Origin: an uncultured Hyphomonas sp.
GTDB taxonomy: Bacteria > Pseudomonadota > Alphaproteobacteria > Caulobacterales > Hyphomonadaceae
Length of the DNA stretch: 64,000 nt
NCBI RefSeq assembly: GCF_963675305.1
Contig: NZ_OY776147.1
Location: 372,001 to 436,000 of the forward strand
Reading direction: 5' to 3'
A program made the translations under genes and the position numbers. The notes beneath the pieces were generated by a model. It saw nothing but the letters and a program-made list of their open reading frames with translations. It was not told the origin of the DNA and did no database searches. Positions within the stretch are counted from its first letter, which is position 1. Each line of letters opens with the position of its first letter. Of the stretch, positions 24,757 to 35,084 are shown piece by piece.

Positions 24757-27635
24757 TGCGGCACCCCGTTCGGCAGGAATTGCGGCTCATCTCTTGCGGG
24801 ATTGTTCCTCGGCGGGCTGGGGCCGAACCCGCCGGAGGGGCTCGCATCCCCGTCACCCAGCCGCTCCAGAAGGGCGGGCAAGTGAACCTGGTCGTCCTTG
24901 TAGCTTCCGGTCAGGATATACATGACGAGATTGACGCCGAAGCGCCGGGCCATTTCCCTCTGGTCTTCGCCGCCATCGACGGAGTAAAGGTCGCGCCCCC
25001 GCTCATCGACGGCCCAGGCGGAGATCCAGTCGGCATCGCCAATGAAGAGTCCGGACACGCCATCCCCGCGCGGTGCCGAAGCAGAGCCGGCCTGTTCGAT
25101 CCACAACTGGCGGCCCGCATACCGGCCGGGAAAGTCAGCCAGCAGATAGAAGGACCGGGTCAGGACATGATTGGCCGGCACCGGCTGGAGCGGCGGGGCG
25201 TCGAGCCCTTCGAGCAGCGTTTCCAGGCGCGTGATCTCGGTCGAGCCGGGCGTGTCGCCATCGCGGGTGTCGATCACCAACGCGCCGCCGGAGCGGAGAT
25301 AGGCATTGAGCCGTGCGATGGCGCGTTCCGACAGCGGCGCGGCGCCTTGCGGCACGGCAAAATAGATCAGCGGGTAGAGTTCCAGCGGACTGGTTTCGAG
25401 GTCCAGCTCATCCGGCATTTCCGGTTCGACGGAGGTACGGTTGAACAGCGTGGTAGAGAGGCCGAAGAGGCCGGCGCGGGCGCGCTCGTTCAGGGCAAAA
25501 TCCGGTGTCTTGACATAGCCGAACCGCATGCGAAGGGCCGCATCGACATCCGACTGCGGGGCATCGCCGGGCGGAAGGGGAATGATCTGCGGGCCGGTCG
25601 GTACCCGGCGATAGGATCCGTCCGGCATCAGACGATACTGGTATTCCTGCGCGCTGGCGTGAGGAGACGGGACGACAAGCATGCCGGCTAGCAGCAAGAC
25701 CGCTGCCATGCCAGACCTGCGGCCAAGCCGGGGCAGGTGTCCGGCGACCAGGAGGGCGACGAACAGGTCCAGTGCGAGCAGGAGGGCAGCAAGGCTCAGC
25801 AGCGGACCGGCCAGGCGCATCGCCCGGGCTTCCGCATCCCCGAGCAGGCGGGCGGCCGGCGGCCAGGCCGCGATCAGCTCAAGCTTTGCATTGCGGGCGG
25901 CATTCAGGGCGCGGGTCCCGGCGGGGCCCTGGTAAAGTCCGGGTGGGTGTGCTTCGGACGGCTCAGCCTCGGCGAAGTCGGCAGCCTTGAGGGGCGCAGC
26001 GGCCGGACCGGGCGACTGAAGCCGTCCGTATCCGTCCAGAACCAGTTTCGGCGTATAGGCGCCTTCCTCGTCATTGACCGACTCGCCCCGGCCGGCAGCG
26101 ATACAGCGGCGCAGCATCTGCGGGAAGAGATCGGAATAGGCAAGGTTTGCCCAGTCCGGTCCGGCCGTGATGTGGAAGAGGATGATCGTGCCGTTGCCGC
26201 GCGCATCGGCGGTGACAAGCGGCGAGCCATCGGCCAGCCGGGCCCAGGTATGACTGGAAAGCTCCGGTCCCGGACGGGCGAGGACCTGTTGGGTAATCCG
26301 GACATCCGGCGGCACGGTCAGGCCGTCGAAGGGGGAAGACTCAGCAAAGGGGGCGAGGGCCTGGGGCTCGTCCCAGGCGAGGGCGCCGCCAAGGGCGCGC
26401 GAAGCCCGGCGGAGCGGGACAGGTAAGAGGTCGTCACCCTGCGCGGCAAGGCGCGGACCGGCAAAGCGGATCAGCGCGCCGCCATTCTCAACCCAGTCTG
26501 CGAGGCGCTTTTCGTCCTCCGGCAGGATCTGTCCGACATCGGCGAGGATGATTGCATCCGGCGACTCGGCGACCAGCGTCTCCACGCTGCCTTCGGTGAT
26601 CGAGGCGAAGGGTTCCAGCGCCTTGCGGACATAGTGCATGTCGGAGAGAAGCGGCTGGGCTGCGGCGCCGGCATCGACGAGGCCGACGCGCCGGGACCGG
26701 TCAGAGGAGTCCCACAGCCAGACTGTGCCTGCGCCCTGCCGGCCGGTGACGGTGAAGCGGGCGATCCGGGCGAGTGCGGCGGCGGGGATGGTGAAGCTGG
26801 CCGTGGCGTCGGTTTCCCCATCGCCGAAGGTCGCCTCCGCCGTGGCGAGGGCGGAGCCGTCCAGCGTCAGGGCCGAGACAAAGGCGCGCTCCTCGCCGCT
26901 CGCGTCCACGCGGCGGAGCGTGACTGCGACCGAGTCGGTTTCGGAGGTCAGCCCCGTGATCGCTGCCGGCGTATGCGGCGGGGCGGCGAAGACAGTGAGC
27001 GGCGCGCGGGCGGACAGGTCTGCCGCAAAGGCGCGGCCGCCGGCATTTTCCAGTCCGTCACTGGCCCAGAAAATGCGGGCCGGTTTCAGCCCGGACGCGT
27101 CCAGGCGGGCGAGGGCGTCTTCCCGGCTGGTGCCCCAGGGCTGTGGCCTGAGGGACGAGATGCGCTTGGCGGCATCGGTTGTGGTGAGCCGTTCGGACGG
27201 ATCATTGTTCAACTGCTGCGGTGCGGTCAGCAGAAGATGAACCGGCATGTCGCGGCTGCCGGTATCGAGCGTGGCGGTTGCGGCATTGACCAGTTCGCTC
27301 CAGCGCGGGGCGGACGGCCAGCCATTGTCCATCACGATCAGGAGCGGGCCGGATCCTTCCACGGAGTCTGTCTTTGCACCCGGGGCATAAACCGGTTGGG
27401 AGAGGCCGAGAATTGCAGCGGTGACCGCCAGTGTACGGATCAGCCAGACCCACCAGGGCGTGCGCGCCGGCGTTTCCTCTTTGGGCTCCATCCCTTCGAG
27501 AATACGCAGGGAGGGCAGCTCGATGTCTTTCGGGGCGGGCGGCGTCGCGCGCAGGATCCACCAGATCACCGGCAGGGCGATCAGGGCAGCGAGCGCCCAG
27601 GGCGCGCCGAACAGGAAGGGGCCGAGCGCGGTCAC
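24753..27635 (-). CDS. DUF4159 domain membrane protein (BatA-like N-terminus)
   Basis: A 960-residue protein. The N-terminus has a first helix, then RILEGMEPKEETPARTPWW as in BatA-type proteins, a second helix (about 58-78), a VWA-like domain, further beta-rich domains, and a membrane segment near 640. The DUF4159 domain covers about 720-930, with LIYFAVPQGAAPLSE. It overlaps the DUF58 gene and the next gene by 4 bases each. It probably forms a complex at the inner membrane with DUF58, MoxR and the 679-residue protein. Confidence 0.83.
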   Translation of the reverse strand: MTALGPFLFGAPWALAALIALPVIWWILRATPPAPKDIELPSLRILEGMEPKEETPARTPWWVWLIRTLAVTAAILGLSQPVYAPGAKTDSVEGSGPLLIVMDNGWPSAPRWSELVNAATATLDTGSRDMPVHLLLTAPQQLNNDPSERLTTTDAAKRISSLRPQPWGTSREDALARLDASGLKPARIFWASDGLENAGGRAFAADLSARAPLTVFAAPPHTPAAITGLTSETDSVAVTLRRVDASGEERAFVSALTLDGSALATAEATFGDGETDATASFTIPAAALARIARFTVTGRQGAGTVWLWDSSDRSRRVGLVDAGAAAQPLLSDMHYVRKALEPFASITEGSVETLVAESPDAIILADVGQILPEDEKRLADWVENGGALIRFAGPRLAAQGDDLLPVPLRRASRALGGALAWDEPQALAPFAESSPFDGLTVPPDVRITQQVLARPGPELSSHTWARLADGSPLVTADARGNGTIILFHITAGPDWANLAYSDLFPQMLRRCIAAGRGESVNDEEGAYTPKLVLDGYGRLQSPGPAAAPLKAADFAEAEPSEAHPPGLYQGPAGTRALNAARNAKLELIAAWPPAARLLGDAEARAMRLAGPLLSLAALLLALDLFVALLVAGHLPRLGRRSGMAAVLLLAGMLVVPSPHASAQEYQYRLMPDGSYRRVPTGPQIIPLPPGDAPQSDVDAALRMRFGYVKTPDFALNERARAGLFGLSTTLFNRTSVEPEMPDELDLETSPLELYPLIYFAVPQGAAPLSERAIARLNAYLRSGGALVIDTRDGDTPGSTEITRLETLLEGLDAPPLQPVPANHVLTRSFYLLADFPGRYAGRQLWIEQAGSASAPRGDGVSGLFIGDADWISAWAVDERGRDLYSVDGGEDQREMARRFGVNLVMYILTGSYKDDQVHLPALLERLGDGDASPSGGFGPSPPRNNPARDEPQFLPNGVPQ

Positions 27636-28498
27636 AGCTTTGCCCCGAAGCTTTCAAGCTGGGCTTTCAGGCGCGCGGCGCTCTGCAGCAGGGGCTGGCC
27701 GGAAACATGGGAGACGAAGCGCCAGCCCATCCGGTTCGTCAGCTCGCTGAGCGCATCGCGCTGGGCAGCGAAGCGGTGGTGATAGTCCTCGCGGATCGTT
27801 TCGGCCCGGCCGAAGATGCGGGAGAGGGCAGACCCCGGCCGGCGCAGCTTCACGCGGCCTTCGAACGGGAAGTCGACCTCCACAGGCGAAGAGACGGCCA
27901 GAAGGATGCCTTCCGGGCATTTGCCTGCCAGTGGCGCCAGCCGTGCCTGCCATTCCGGGATCGGATCATAAAAGTCAGAGGCGACAATCAGCGTCGCGGA
28001 GGAACGCGGCGGGGAGGGGAAATTGCCACCGGTGCCGCGGGCAAGTTCCTCTGACAGTCGGTCGACTGCGCGCTTGCCGAAACTTGCGCCGCGTCCGCCG
28101 CCAAGGGCGCCGACGCGTTCGCCATCCTTGGACAGCATGATGGCGAGCGACAGCATCAGGACGGTCGCCTCCTCCGCCTTGGTGCGGAGCTCGCCGTCTG
28201 CCTTCCAGCGGAAGCCGGGATTGTCATCGCACCAGAAGAGGACCGTGCGGGCGGTTTCGAGTTCGGTCTCGCGGACGAAGAGCTCGTTGCCCTTGGCAGA
28301 GCGGCGCCAGTCGACCCGCTCGGCGGCGTCTTCCTGCGCATAGCGGCGGTACTGCCAGAAATGCTCGCCCGTGCCGGGGCGGCGACGTCCGGCCGAGCCG
28401 ATATGCGCAGCCTCGCTCGCCTCTGCCTTGAAGTTCAGGCCGGGCAGCTGGCGGGCAAGGGCTTCGGCTTCAGCGCGGAGATCGGCGGCGGGAGTCAT
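27632..28498 (-). CDS. DUF58 domain protein
   Basis: A 288-residue DUF58 protein. It shows the conserved VDWRRSAKGNELFVRETE region near 70-90 with the Trp-Arg pair, and a VWA-like C-terminal fold. DUF58 proteins accompany MoxR ATPases and are believed to be assembly or substrate partners. No transmembrane segment is present. The start overlaps the small lipoprotein gene by 4 bases and its stop overlaps DUF4159. Function is inferred from context. Confidence 0.88.
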   Translation of the reverse strand: MTPAADLRAEAEALARQLPGLNFKAEASEAAHIGSAGRRRPGTGEHFWQYRRYAQEDAAERVDWRRSAKGNELFVRETELETARTVLFWCDDNPGFRWKADGELRTKAEEATVLMLSLAIMLSKDGERVGALGGGRGASFGKRAVDRLSEELARGTGGNFPSPPRSSATLIVASDFYDPIPEWQARLAPLAGKCPEGILLAVSSPVEVDFPFEGRVKLRRPGSALSRIFGRAETIREDYHHRFAAQRDALSELTNRMGWRFVSHVSGQPLLQSAARLKAQLESFGAKL

Positions 28499-28869
28499 AG
28501 TGGCAGCTCACAGTTTGAAGCATAAAATGCGTTGGCAATATTAGCTTCTGAACTGCTTTCGCGTTCGTCCATTTTGTCGAATAGGGTCTTAAGGAAATCC
28601 GGTGTCGAGAAGGATCCACTCGATTGAGCTTCCACTTCTTTCAGTGCATCGATGTAGCTCTTAATCTCAGTTTCAAGCCTAGGAAGACTTCGATTTTTGA
28701 TTTCACCATCATCGTCCAGTCCCTGCTGAATGATCATTTGGTAGGTGACAATGGTGTTCATCTTGGCGATTGCACAGTCTTGAGCATCCTGCGTTGTCAG
28801 GGGATTTATCTCGCCTGAGCATGCGGCAGCGGATATGAGAATTGAACCAAAGCCCAGTAGCCTGCGCAC
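28495..28869 (-). CDS. Small predicted lipoprotein, unknown
   Basis: A 124-residue protein that I do not recognise. A short signal peptide ends in SAAAC, so Cys17 is a probable lipidation site. The mature part is helical and charged (RLETEIKSYIDALKEVE and DKMDERESSSEANIA) and ends with a second Cys near the C-terminus. It starts at a GTG only 3 bases after the moxR stop and overlaps the DUF58 start. Its base composition is clearly poorer in G and C than its neighbours, which suggests later acquisition. Confidence 0.65.
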   Translation of the reverse strand: MRRLLGFGSILISAAACSGEINPLTTQDAQDCAIAKMNTIVTYQMIIQQGLDDDGEIKNRSLPRLETEIKSYIDALKEVEAQSSGSFSTPDFLKTLFDKMDERESSSEANIANAFYASNCELPL

Positions 28870-28872
28870 TGA

Positions 28873-29871
<999 letters not shown>

Positions 29872-29947
29872 ATTCTAAAAGCGTCTCCGGGTTTGCGTCA
29901 TGTGCAATCAGACCTATTTGTAAGGCCTCTTCAAGGCGGAGGAAGGT

Positions 29948-30535
29948 GTGACATCCAGTTCAACGACCACAATCAGCCTTGAAGAAACGCTGAAAGACAT
30001 CCTGCCTGAGGGCAAGCTGGATGGAAAGCTGCCGCCTGTGCATCTCTGGAACCCGGAGCACAGCGCCGATATCGGCATGGAAATCCACGCCGATGGCAGC
30101 TGGTGGCACGACGGATCGCGCATTAACCGTGAGCGGCTGGTGAAGCTGTTTTCCCGCATCCTACGCAAGGATGAAGACGGGCAGACCTGGCTGGTGACGC
30201 CCTATGAAAAAGTGATCGTGAAGGTCGAGGATGCGCCCTTTTTGGCCGTCCGGGTGGACCGTGTCGGCGAGCCGGGCCGGGACCAGACGCTCGCCTTCCT
30301 CACCAATCTGGACGACATCACGCTGGCCGGGCCGGACGCGCCAATTCGCGTCGAGACCGACCCGGAAACCGGCGAACCGGCGCCTTATGTGCTTGTGCGC
30401 GGGCAGCTGGAGGCCAAGCTGACCCGGCCGGTGTTCTATGAACTTGTGGACCTGGCTGAGCCATCGCCGGACGATCCGGACATACTGGGTGTCTGGAGCC
30501 AGGGGGCTTTCTTTCCCATCGGGTCAGCCGCGTGA
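29948..30535 (+). CDS. DUF1285 family protein
   Basis: A 195-residue protein of the DUF1285 family, known from alphaproteobacteria and of unknown function. The hallmark MEIHADGSWWHDGSRINR lies near 44-61, followed by LVKLFSRILRKDEDG and a beta-rich half. GTG at 29948 is preceded by GGAGG spaced 5 bases away. It is followed by a NUDIX gene with a GTGA overlap, so the two are coupled. It is divergent from moxR across 76 bases. Confidence 0.82.
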   Translation: MTSSSTTTISLEETLKDILPEGKLDGKLPPVHLWNPEHSADIGMEIHADGSWWHDGSRINRERLVKLFSRILRKDEDGQTWLVTPYEKVIVKVEDAPFLAVRVDRVGEPGRDQTLAFLTNLDDITLAGPDAPIRVETDPETGEPAPYVLVRGQLEAKLTRPVFYELVDLAEPSPDDPDILGVWSQGAFFPIGSAA

Positions 30536-31167
30536 AGTCGAACATCATGTCCTGGTCAGGTCTCGAAGACTTCATTGCGCGCGTCGAAGCGCGGCTCGAT
30601 CCGCCTGTCGGTGACGGACGGCTGGGGGAGACGGGCGACATGGATTTCCTGTCGCCGGAAGAAGTGGCGATCATCCGGCCCGCAGCCGTGCTGGTCGGCG
30701 TGATCCCGCGCGTTTCCGGTCCGACAGCGCTGCTCACCGTGCGGCCGACCACGATGGCCGATCATGCCGGGCAGGTGGCGTTTCCCGGCGGCAAGATCGA
30801 TCCGATCGACCTTGATGAGGTGGCCGCGGCCCTACGCGAGTCGGAAGAGGAAGTCGGTGTCGCGCCGGAGGATGTGCAGGTGCTGGGCAAGGGGGCACCC
30901 TATGTCACCGGCACGCGCTATCGCATCACGCCGGTCGTGGGCCTGCTGCCCGCAGATTTCCAGCCGGTGCCGGACCCGACCGAAGTGGCCGACGTGTTCG
31001 AAACGCCGCTCGATTTCCTGATGGATGCCCGCAATCACAAGATGGGGGAGGCGGTCTACCGGGGCAAGCCGCGCCGCTATTACGAGATGCCGCACAATGG
31101 CTATCGCATCTGGGGCGTGACGGCCGGGATTATCCAGCGGCTCTATGAAACGCTCTATGAAGCGTAA
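30532..31167 (+). CDS. NUDIX hydrolase, CoA pyrophosphatase-like
   Basis: A 211-residue NUDIX protein resembling the NudL/CoA pyrophosphatase branch, which cleaves coenzyme A or its oxidised forms to 4'-phosphopantetheine. The NUDIX helix spans GGKIDPIDLDEVAAALRE into SEEEVGV, with the upstream AFPGG loop. It is coupled to DUF1285 by an overlap at its GTG start. CoA degradation or nucleotide pool cleaning is inferred from the family and not shown by the sequence alone. Confidence 0.85.
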   Translation: MKSNIMSWSGLEDFIARVEARLDPPVGDGRLGETGDMDFLSPEEVAIIRPAAVLVGVIPRVSGPTALLTVRPTTMADHAGQVAFPGGKIDPIDLDEVAAALRESEEEVGVAPEDVQVLGKGAPYVTGTRYRITPVVGLLPADFQPVPDPTEVADVFETPLDFLMDARNHKMGEAVYRGKPRRYYEMPHNGYRIWGVTAGIIQRLYETLYEA

Positions 31168-31244
31168 GTCTTTGTCTGTTTAGGGTATCGCTGGTTTCGG
31201 CAACTGCCTATCTTGAGGAATATCAATAGCGAGGAACCGGAACA

Positions 31245-31610
31245 TTGGCCGGACGGATACTCTTCGAACTCTTTTTCTTCTCGATCCCTTTCCTGGTGTT
31301 CGGGCTCTATGTGCTGGCCACGACGACGGCCGAGCATGAGGGGCGGCGGCAATGGCCGGTCAACATGCTGTTCCTGATCGGGCTCGGCCTGGCCGTCGTG
31401 GGCTTTTTCGCCATGACCTTCCTGGAAAAGCGCGAACCGGAAATGTGCCAGAAGCCGACCCGCTATGTGGACGGCAAGCTGGTGCCGGGAGAGCTTTACC
31501 CGTGTGAGCACGATCTCAAGGACGCCGGACGGGCGGGAAGTGACGATCCCGGCGGCATGGTCGAATTGCCCACCGACGGGACGGACACCGCGGGCGATGG
31601 CACAGACTGA
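31245..31610 (+). CDS. DUF6111-like small membrane protein
   Basis: A 121-residue membrane protein with two hydrophobic helices (about 5-26 and 40-60) and a hydrophilic C-terminal tail that includes KREPEMCQKPTRYVDGK. This shape resembles DUF6111 of alphaproteobacteria, of unknown function. It starts at a TTG with GAGGA 9 bases upstream. The final 14 bases overlap the start of the CCA-adding enzyme gene, so the two are likely coupled. Confidence 0.6.
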   Translation: MAGRILFELFFFSIPFLVFGLYVLATTTAEHEGRRQWPVNMLFLIGLGLAVVGFFAMTFLEKREPEMCQKPTRYVDGKLVPGELYPCEHDLKDAGRAGSDDPGGMVELPTDGTDTAGDGTD

Positions 31611-32811
31611 GCGGATCGATGCGGACTGGCTGACTGCGCCCGGCACACAAGCCGTGATGGCGGCACTGGAGGCGGCGCGCCCCGATGGCTCGCGATTTGT
31701 TGGCGGCTGCGTGCGCAATACGCTGCGCGGCATTCCGGCAGACGACATCGACATCGCGACGCAGATCCTGCCGGAAGATGTGATGACGGCGATGCAGGCG
31801 GCAGGCATTCGTGCCCTTCCGACAGGCATCGAGCATGGCACCGTCACCGCCATCATCGACAGCGAGCCCTTCGAGATCACCAGCCTGCGCCGGGATGTGG
31901 AAACTGATGGCCGCCGCGCTGTCGTCGCCTTTACGGAAGACTGGGCGGAGGATGCCCAGCGGCGCGACTTCCGCCTGAATGCCATCTATGCCGGGCCGGA
32001 CGGCACATTGCATGAAGTGGTTCCGGGCAGCATCGAGGATGCGCTGTCTGGCCGGGTGATTTTCATTGGCGATGGCGACCAGCGCCTGAAGGAAGACTAT
32101 CTGCGCATCCTGCGCTTCTTCCGCTTCAATGCCTGGTATGGCGCCGATGTCGATGCCGAAGGCCTTGCCGCCTGCACGCGTCAGAAGGATGGCCTGGCGA
32201 AGATCGCCCGCGAGCGGATCTGGAAAGAGCTGAAACGGCTGCTCGAGGCACCGGACCCATCGGACGCCATGCTGGCGATGGAAGAAAGCGGCGTATTGGC
32301 GGCGATCCTTCCGGAGGCTTCGGCAGGCGCCCTGCCGGCGCTGGTCTCGGCCGAGCAGGGGGAAGGCCTGGCGCCTGATCCGATGCAGCGCCTGATGGCG
32401 CTGCTGCCCCGCCGCCTCAGGGAGGTGCGCGAGGCCGGCCGGATCCTGCGCCTGTCGAATGCAGAGCGGGACCGGCTTGCGGCCTGGGCTGACCCGGCGC
32501 TTGCCCATGTCGGGACGCTCAGTCCGGCAGACCTTGCCGAAGCTTTTTATCGCCATGGCACCGAAGCGGTCTGCGACCGGGCGCTGATCGAAGCAGCAAG
32601 TGGGGCAGGGGAGAGCCTGAAACTCGTTCTGGCCTCCGCCGCGCGATGGACCCGGCCAGCGTTTCCGGTTGGCGGGGAAGATGCTCTGGCCGCCGGCCTG
32701 TCCGGCCCGGCTGTCGGCAAGGCGCTGGCGCAGGCGGAGGAAGCCTGGATTGCTTCGGGGTTCACGCTGCCGCGCGAGGCGCTGCTGGCCCGGCTTAGCC
32801 AGCCGGATTAG
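31597..32811 (+). CDS. cca: CCA tRNA nucleotidyltransferase
   Basis: A 404-residue class II nucleotidyltransferase that adds the CCA end to tRNA or repairs it. The catalytic loop GGCVRN is at 36-41 and the metal-binding DIDIAT at 50-55. The flexible loop and RRDF and RILRF motifs appear further on (FRLNAIYAG, LRILRFFRF). The C-terminal half is helical. The ATG at 31597 gives a family-like length and no ribosome-binding site conflict. The 3' end overlaps the convergent TspO gene by 17 bases. Confidence 0.92.
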   Translation: MAQTERIDADWLTAPGTQAVMAALEAARPDGSRFVGGCVRNTLRGIPADDIDIATQILPEDVMTAMQAAGIRALPTGIEHGTVTAIIDSEPFEITSLRRDVETDGRRAVVAFTEDWAEDAQRRDFRLNAIYAGPDGTLHEVVPGSIEDALSGRVIFIGDGDQRLKEDYLRILRFFRFNAWYGADVDAEGLAACTRQKDGLAKIARERIWKELKRLLEAPDPSDAMLAMEESGVLAAILPEASAGALPALVSAEQGEGLAPDPMQRLMALLPRRLREVREAGRILRLSNAERDRLAAWADPALAHVGTLSPADLAEAFYRHGTEAVCDRALIEAASGAGESLKLVLASAARWTRPAFPVGGEDALAAGLSGPAVGKALAQAEEAWIASGFTLPREALLARLSQPD

Positions 32812-33292
32812 CCGACCAGATATAAAGGTTCAGATAGCCTGCGAAGCTGACCCAGAGCAGGTAAGGCAGCTGGAGCCAGGCTGCGGCTTTCGAAATGCGC
32901 CCGAATTCGCCCATCATGGCCAGGATCAGCAGCCAGAGTGCCATCAGCACGCCAAGCGAGAGCTCGACCTGTTTCAGCCCGAAGAAAAAAAGGCTCCAGC
33001 CGACATTCACCATCAGCATCGCGAAATAGATGCCCATGGGGCGGCTGGCTTCGTGAAGGCTCTTCGCCCGCCACAGCACCAGGAGGGCGCTTAGCGTCAT
33101 CAGGGAAAACAGACCCGGCCAGACAACGCCGAACACCCAGTCGGGCGGGGTCAGGGCAGATTTCTGCAGGCTGGAATACCAGAGCGGCTTGCCGGACCGG
33201 GTGACAATTCCACCCGTAGCGCCGGCCATAGCCGTCGCCAGCACCAGCACCAGGCTGGCGCCCCAGGGAGGGGCCCGGCTGTCGTCCACCAT
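32795..33292 (-). CDS. TspO/MBR family protein
   Basis: A 165-residue membrane protein with five hydrophobic helices. It has the TspO landmarks WYSSLQKSALTPPDWVFGVVWP near 40 and WSLFFFGLKQVE near 110. TspO/MBR proteins bind porphyrins and other tetrapyrroles or sterols; hemF, a heme biosynthesis gene, is the next gene on this strand side. The ATG at 33292 has AGAGG upstream; a longer start at 33304 is possible. The gene overlaps cca at its end. Confidence 0.88.
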   Translation of the reverse strand: MVDDSRAPPWGASLVLVLATAMAGATGGIVTRSGKPLWYSSLQKSALTPPDWVFGVVWPGLFSLMTLSALLVLWRAKSLHEASRPMGIYFAMLMVNVGWSLFFFGLKQVELSLGVLMALWLLILAMMGEFGRISKAAAWLQLPYLLWVSFAGYLNLYIWSANPAG

Positions 33293-33428
33293 CAGGCCTC
33301 TCATTATATTGGAAAACAGGAAAACGTCTCCGGCGTACTCCAAGCGCGGGAATTCCTTCCCGTCCGAGTGGAGGGACTGACTGCGGATCAGGCGCGACTG
33401 CCAGATTTACAGGCCGGTTACTGGCCGG

Positions 33429-34313
33429 TCAGGGCCACTTCACGACGGGCGGCATGGAAGAGAGAATGCTCGTCACATTGCCGCCGGTCTTCAGGCCGAA
33501 GGTCGTGCCGCGGTCATAAAGCAGGTTGAACTCCACATATCGGCCGCGCTGGATCAGCTGTTCCTCGCGTTCGGCTTCGCTCCAGGCCTGACGGAACCGC
33601 TTGCGCACCAGTTTGGGATAGATGTCCGCGAACTGCATGCCGACTTCCCGGGTGAAGGCGAAATCCGCATCCCAATCACTGGTATTGAACCGGTCATAGA
33701 AGATGCCCCCGGTGCCGCGCGGTTCATCCCGGTGGGCAAGGTGGAAATAATTGTCGCAGGTTTCCTTCATCAGCGCATGGTCGGCGCCGGGGTGGACATC
33801 GCAGGCTGCTTTCATGGCGGCGTGGAATTCCACAGAATCTTCGAATGTCTGGTCGCGCTGGTAGTCCAGCAGGGGATTGAGGTCCCCGCCGCCGCCGAAC
33901 CAGCTCTGGCTTGTCACCAGCATGCGGGTATTCATGTGGGCCGCCGGCACATGCGGGTTGCGCGGATGGGCGATGAGGGAGAGTCCCGAGGCCCAGAATC
34001 GCCCGCCGGACTGGTCCGCGCCGGGAATTTGTGCAGCGAAAGCCTCTGAAAACGTACCGAAAACTTCGGAAAAGTGGACGCCGACCTTCTCGAAGACCTT
34101 GCCGCGCATCAGGCCCATCCGGCCGCCGCCCAGATCTTCGGTGCCATCGCCGCGCTTCCATTCCGTCAGCTCGAATTTGCCCGGATCGCCCCGGTACAAG
34201 GGCGGTTCAGCCGCTTGCTCGATGGCCTCGAAGCGGCTGCAGATGTCTTCCTGGAGGGCACGGAACCAGTCGCGTGCGCGCTGTTTTTGGGTTTCGGGAT
34301 CGGTGATCGTCAT
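33429..34313 (-). CDS. hemF: Oxygen-dependent coproporphyrinogen III oxidase
   Basis: A 294-residue HemF, which uses oxygen to convert coproporphyrinogen III to protoporphyrinogen IX in heme synthesis. Signature segments include GVHFSEVFG, SFGAGGDLNP-like text (WFGGGGDLNPLL), EPRGTGGIFYD and YVEFNLLYDRGTTFGL near the C-terminus, which is the family signature. It lies beside TspO and divergent from petABC, a heme and cytochrome neighbourhood. Length fits the family. Confidence 0.95.
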   Translation of the reverse strand: MTITDPETQKQRARDWFRALQEDICSRFEAIEQAAEPPLYRGDPGKFELTEWKRGDGTEDLGGGRMGLMRGKVFEKVGVHFSEVFGTFSEAFAAQIPGADQSGGRFWASGLSLIAHPRNPHVPAAHMNTRMLVTSQSWFGGGGDLNPLLDYQRDQTFEDSVEFHAAMKAACDVHPGADHALMKETCDNYFHLAHRDEPRGTGGIFYDRFNTSDWDADFAFTREVGMQFADIYPKLVRKRFRQAWSEAEREEQLIQRGRYVEFNLLYDRGTTFGLKTGGNVTSILSSMPPVVKWP

Positions 34314-34499
34314 GGGATTTGTCTTGTGGCCTAAGCTGCACAGCTTGCAAGCCCCCTGTTGTCACAGGGCTCAAGTCAGGATAACGCCCTTTTTCAGTGT
34401 ATCTCAGGGGGCTGGCCCGCGCCCACTTGCCGCAATGTGCGAGGGGGCGGGGTTCTGTAATACGGGGCCAGAACTCTGCCTGTTGAGGACGGGAAAAGC

Positions 34500-35072
34500 G
34501 TGACCGATCAGACATCACTTGAGCACGGCGGTGCTGTTGACGAGGACCGCCGTAACTTTATCCACATCGCGACGGGAGCGGCAGCTTTCGGCGGTGCTGC
34601 CATGTTCGGCTGGGTCGCTGTCGACCAGTGGAACCCGGCAGCAGATACCAAGGCCGCATCGGCCCTGGACGTCGATATCTCCAAGATTCCGCTGGGCAGC
34701 GAAATTCGCGTGCTCATCGGCGGCAAGCCCTTCTTCATCCGCCACCGCACGCCGGCCGAGATTGCTGCCGCTGAAGCGGTGGACGTCAAATCCCTGCGTG
34801 ACCCGGAGACGGATGACGAGCGTCTGCGCCCGATGCAGAACGGCGAGCTTAACCGCGCCATCCTGATCACGTCAGGCGCCTGTACGCACCTTGGCTGCGT
34901 GCCCGTCGGGCCGGCTCAGGGCAACACGGGCGAATATGGCGGCTGGTACTGCCCTTGCCACGGTTCGGAATACGATACGTCCGGCCGCATCCGCAAAGGC
35001 CCTGCGCCTCTCAATCTTCCGGTTCCGAACTACACCTATGTGTCGGACACCGTGGTCAACATCTCGCTGTAA
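34500..35072 (+). CDS. petA: Ubiquinol-cytochrome c reductase Rieske iron-sulfur subunit
   Basis: A 190-residue Rieske subunit of the cytochrome bc1 complex. An N-terminal Arg-Arg followed by a hydrophobic helix (about 18-42) is a Tat-type anchor. The two cluster ligand boxes are CTHLGC near 128 and CPCHGS near 151. The GTG start is set by an upstream AGGACGGGAAAAG region. It opens the petABC operon, with cytochrome b 12 bases behind. It passes electrons from ubiquinol to cytochrome c1. Confidence 0.96.
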   Translation: MTDQTSLEHGGAVDEDRRNFIHIATGAAAFGGAAMFGWVAVDQWNPAADTKAASALDVDISKIPLGSEIRVLIGGKPFFIRHRTPAEIAAAEAVDVKSLRDPETDDERLRPMQNGELNRAILITSGACTHLGCVPVGPAQGNTGEYGGWYCPCHGSEYDTSGRIRKGPAPLNLPVPNYTYVSDTVVNISL

Positions 35073-35084
35073 GGACGGTAGGAC